Shown here piece by piece: positions 62,006 through 64,000 of a DNA stretch of 64,000 bases. This DNA is from Mesorhizobium sp. (GTDB taxonomy: Bacteria > Pseudomonadota > Alphaproteobacteria > Rhizobiales > Rhizobiaceae). Each line of letters opens with the position of its first letter. The stretch's first letter is position 1. Made by a program: the position numbers and the translations under genes. The stretch is from NCBI RefSeq assembly GCF_004963255.1, contig NZ_SUGA01000015.1:1-64000 (forward strand), written 5' to 3'. The notes beneath the pieces were generated by a model. It ran no database searches, was not told the origin of the DNA, and worked only from the letters and a program-made list of their open reading frames with translations.

Positions 62006-62667
62006 GCACGACGGAGCTGCCGGCCAGCCATGCCGAACTGATGGACGGCGTCTACCGCTGGCAGCGCCACATCTACGACCTGACCCGCAAATACTACCTG
62101 CTCGGCCGCGACCGGCTGATCGACGGGCTGGATGTGCCGCAAGGCGGCACGGTGCTGGAGCTCGGCTGCGGCACTGGCCGCAACATCGTGCTCGCTGCCC
62201 GCCGCTACCCCAACGCGCGCTTCTTCGGCCTCGATATCTCGGCCGAGATGCTGGAGACGGCAAGCGCCGCCATCGCGCGCGATGGTCTGTCCGGCAAGGT
62301 CAGTCTGGCGCGGGGCGACGCCACCGATTTCGACGCCAAGGTGTTGTTCGGCGTCGAGCATTTCGACCGCGTCTTCGTGTCCTATTCGCTGTCGATGATA
62401 CCGGGGTGGGAAAAGACGGTTTCGGCGGCGCTGGCCGCGCTCGTGCCAGGCGGCTCGCTGCATGTCGTCGATTTCGGCCAGCAGGAAGGCCTGCCGCGCT
62501 GGTTCCGGTCCCTCCTGCGCGGTTGGCTGCGCAAATTCCATGTTTCACCGCGTGCCTCGCTGCGTGACGTGCTTGAATCGGAATCGCAACGCGCCGGCGC
62601 AACCTTCCGTTTCAAAACGCTTTATCGCGGCTATGCATATCTGGGCGTGATTGGATCCCCCAAATAG
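62002..62667 (+). CDS. btaB: Betaine-lipid synthase subunit BtaB
   Basis: A 221-residue SAM methyltransferase that N-trimethylates diacylglyceryl-homoserine to the betaine lipid DGTS. Motif I is VLELGCGTGRNIVLAARRYP near 50-69, motif II FFGLDISAEMLETAS near 74, and VSYSLSMIPGWEKTV near 130 follows. Its ATG overlaps the btaA stop (ATGA), so the two are coupled under the Pho box. Phosphorus-free lipids thus replace phospholipids when phosphate is scarce. Confidence 0.92.
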   Translation: MSTTELPASHAELMDGVYRWQRHIYDLTRKYYLLGRDRLIDGLDVPQGGTVLELGCGTGRNIVLAARRYPNARFFGLDISAEMLETASAAIARDGLSGKVSLARGDATDFDAKVLFGVEHFDRVFVSYSLSMIPGWEKTVSAALAALVPGGSLHVVDFGQQEGLPRWFRSLLRGWLRKFHVSPRASLRDVLESESQRAGATFRFKTLYRGYAYLGVIGSPK

Positions 62668-62675
62668 CAAGCGCT

Positions 62676-64000
62676 CTAATGCAGCGCCTTGACCACCGCT
62701 CCCACCATGATCTGCGGATGATAGCCGAGCTTGGCCGGCGTCAGCCCAAGCCGCACCACGACCAACTGCTCCGACGGAATGATCGCCACCGTCTGGCCGT
62801 CATGCCCTTCCATCCAAACTGTGTCCTTGGGCAGGCCGGCTGCGGCGCCCGCCCCAGGCTTTCCCTCATCGCCCGGTCCCTCGATCCAGAGCTGGCCTTT
62901 GCCATACACCTTCGAGGCCGGCGCCGGCTCGCGCATCCAGTCGACGAAACCGGCAGGCAGGATCTGGTTGCCGTTCCAGGTTCCGCCCTGCAGCAGGAAC
63001 TGGCCGAAGCGCGCCCAGTCATGCGCGGTGGCGTAGAGATAGGACGAGCCGACGAAGGTGCCCTGCTCGTCGGTCTCGAGCACCGCGGTATGCATGCCGA
63101 GCGGCTCAAACAGCGCCGTGCGCGGCCAGGCCAGCGCCTTGGCCTTGTCGCCGATCGCGTCCTGCCACAGCCGCGACAGCATCACCGCCGTGCCGCTCGA
63201 ATAGGAAAACACCTTTCCGACCTCGCCGGTCAGCGGCTGGGCCTCGGCGAAACCGGCCATGTCCGGCTCGAGATAGAGCATGCGCGTCACGTCGGCGACG
63301 TCGCCATAATCCTCGTTGAATGCCAGCCCGCTCGACATCGCCATCATGTCGGCAAGGCTGATGGCGGCGCGGCCGTCGGCCTTCCAAGGCGCGAAAAGAC
63401 CCTTGTTGTCGATGGCGAGCTTGCCGTCCTTCACCAGTGTCCCGACGATCGCGGCATTCACCGTCTTGGTCATCGACCAGCCGAGCAACGGCGTCTTGGC
63501 CGAGAAGCCGTCGCCGTAACGCTCGGCGACGACGCGGCCATTCTTCACCACCACGATGGCGCGCATGCCGATGCCTGCCATCGCACCGTCGTCGACGATT
63601 TTCGCGACCTCGGGATTTTGTGACGCATCCACGCGCTCGCCATCGGGCCAAAGCGCGTCCGCCTGCGCCGGCGCGGAAGCTGCTGCGCGCAGCGACGTCT
63701 GTCGCGCCTTCCCGGTGTCCCCGTCGGGAACCGAGGCGCAGCCGACGCCCTCGCGTTCCACCGCGACGCTCTTGCCCAGCACCCACAGCAGGCCGGCGGA
63801 GACAAGTCCCCTTTCCTTGTCGACGGAGATTTTCATCAGCCTGAGCAGCGGATGGCCCGGCGCCTGCACGTCGACGGCCAGCACTTCGTTGGCGTCACGG
63901 CCGGCGATGAAGACATTCGAGCAGACGATCTTGGCCGAATAGCCGGCGCCAACCCGGATCAGTTCCGGCGGCGCGAAATAGAGCCAGGCGAAGAGCGCGA
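62676..64000 (-). CDS. Serine hydrolase, class C beta-lactamase family (5' end outside window)
   Basis: A partial gene: the frame stays open from 62676 to the window edge, so the true start lies beyond 64000. The catalytic Ser/Lys pair is in LGWSMTKTVNAAIVG, the Tyr is in VFSYSSGTAVMLSRL, and a C-terminal MEGHDGQTVAIIP plays the KTG role. The extra N-terminal region seen here (RVGAGYSAKIVCSNVFIAGR) is typical of the longer EstB/NylB-like hydrolases rather than true beta-lactamases. Substrate unknown. It is convergent with btaB, 8 bp away. Confidence 0.82.
   Translation of the reverse strand, partial: ALFAWLYFAPPELIRVGAGYSAKIVCSNVFIAGRDANEVLAVDVQAPGHPLLRLMKISVDKERGLVSAGLLWVLGKSVAVEREGVGCASVPDGDTGKARQTSLRAAASAPAQADALWPDGERVDASQNPEVAKIVDDGAMAGIGMRAIVVVKNGRVVAERYGDGFSAKTPLLGWSMTKTVNAAIVGTLVKDGKLAIDNKGLFAPWKADGRAAISLADMMAMSSGLAFNEDYGDVADVTRMLYLEPDMAGFAEAQPLTGEVGKVFSYSSGTAVMLSRLWQDAIGDKAKALAWPRTALFEPLGMHTAVLETDEQGTFVGSSYLYATAHDWARFGQFLLQGGTWNGNQILPAGFVDWMREPAPASKVYGKGQLWIEGPGDEGKPGAGAAAGLPKDTVWMEGHDGQTVAIIPSEQLVVVRLGLTPAKLGYHPQIMVGAVVKALH

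Noticed and set aside
1..64000. tRNA genes, CRISPR arrays, insertion sequences or prophage
   Set aside because: No tRNA T-loop context, regular spaced repeats, transposase or phage gene was seen in any spacer.

Overview
The window is high-GC, densely coded chromosomal DNA of an alphaproteobacterium. The gene order mraZ-rsmH-ftsL-ftsI-murE-murF-mraY-murD-ftsW-murG-murC-murB-ddlB-ftsQ-ftsA-ftsZ followed by lpxC, bamD, recN and ligA, the PhoB-type promoter of betaine-lipid genes, the small DUF1127 protein and a family of intergenic palindromes all point to Rhizobiales. Mesorhizobium or a close Phyllobacteriaceae relative is the best guess (inference from gene content only).

Layout. 1-13 kb: unlinked housekeeping and accessory genes (phytase-like periplasmic esterase, MATE and MFS transporters, TMEM175-type channel, SDR, small iron-permease-like membrane protein, hexapeptide acyltransferase, CreA, SCO copper chaperone, prmA, DUF1127, M24 aminopeptidase), with a candidate small RNA at about 7.25-7.38 kb. 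13-14 kb: azlCD branched-chain amino acid exporter. 14.2-24.3 kb: a catabolic island with a glutamine-synthetase-like ligase, a complete LIV-type ABC importer, an XRE-cupin regulator, an N-formylglutamate amidohydrolase-like enzyme, an aldehyde dehydrogenase and a divergent SDR. A 20-bp motif shared by its two control regions suggests one regulon. 24.3-50.5 kb: a long leftward block holding DUF2461, ligA, recN, bamD, lpxC, ftsZ and then the whole division and cell wall (dcw) cluster back to mraZ. Many junctions are ATGA or TGATG overlaps. The promoter upstream of mraZ carries four GGG repeats at exact 10-bp spacing, which I read as an MraZ box. 50.9-55.4 kb: a cystathionine lyase, RNase P RNA on the minus strand, a lytic transglycosylase, an N-acetylmuramoyl-L-alanine amidase, a DjlA-like co-chaperone and a small lipoprotein. 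55.6-64 kb: a fused hydantoinase/5-oxoprolinase, an acyltransferase-3 membrane protein beside an AT-rich gap, the betaine-lipid operon btaAB with a near-perfect Pho box, and a serine hydrolase cut by the window edge.

How the genes work together. The dcw block makes UDP-MurNAc-pentapeptide, lipid I and lipid II and then builds the divisome. LpxC and BamD supply outer-membrane lipid A and protein assembly, so most envelope construction is read in one direction. The nearby SLT enzyme and the amidase turn peptidoglycan over. The 14-24 kb island looks like uptake of an amino acid or amine, gamma-glutamylation, oxidation and hydrolysis. Two candidate Pho boxes (before the phytase-like gene and before btaAB) fit a phosphate-starvation response. 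No tRNA, CRISPR array, insertion sequence or prophage was seen.
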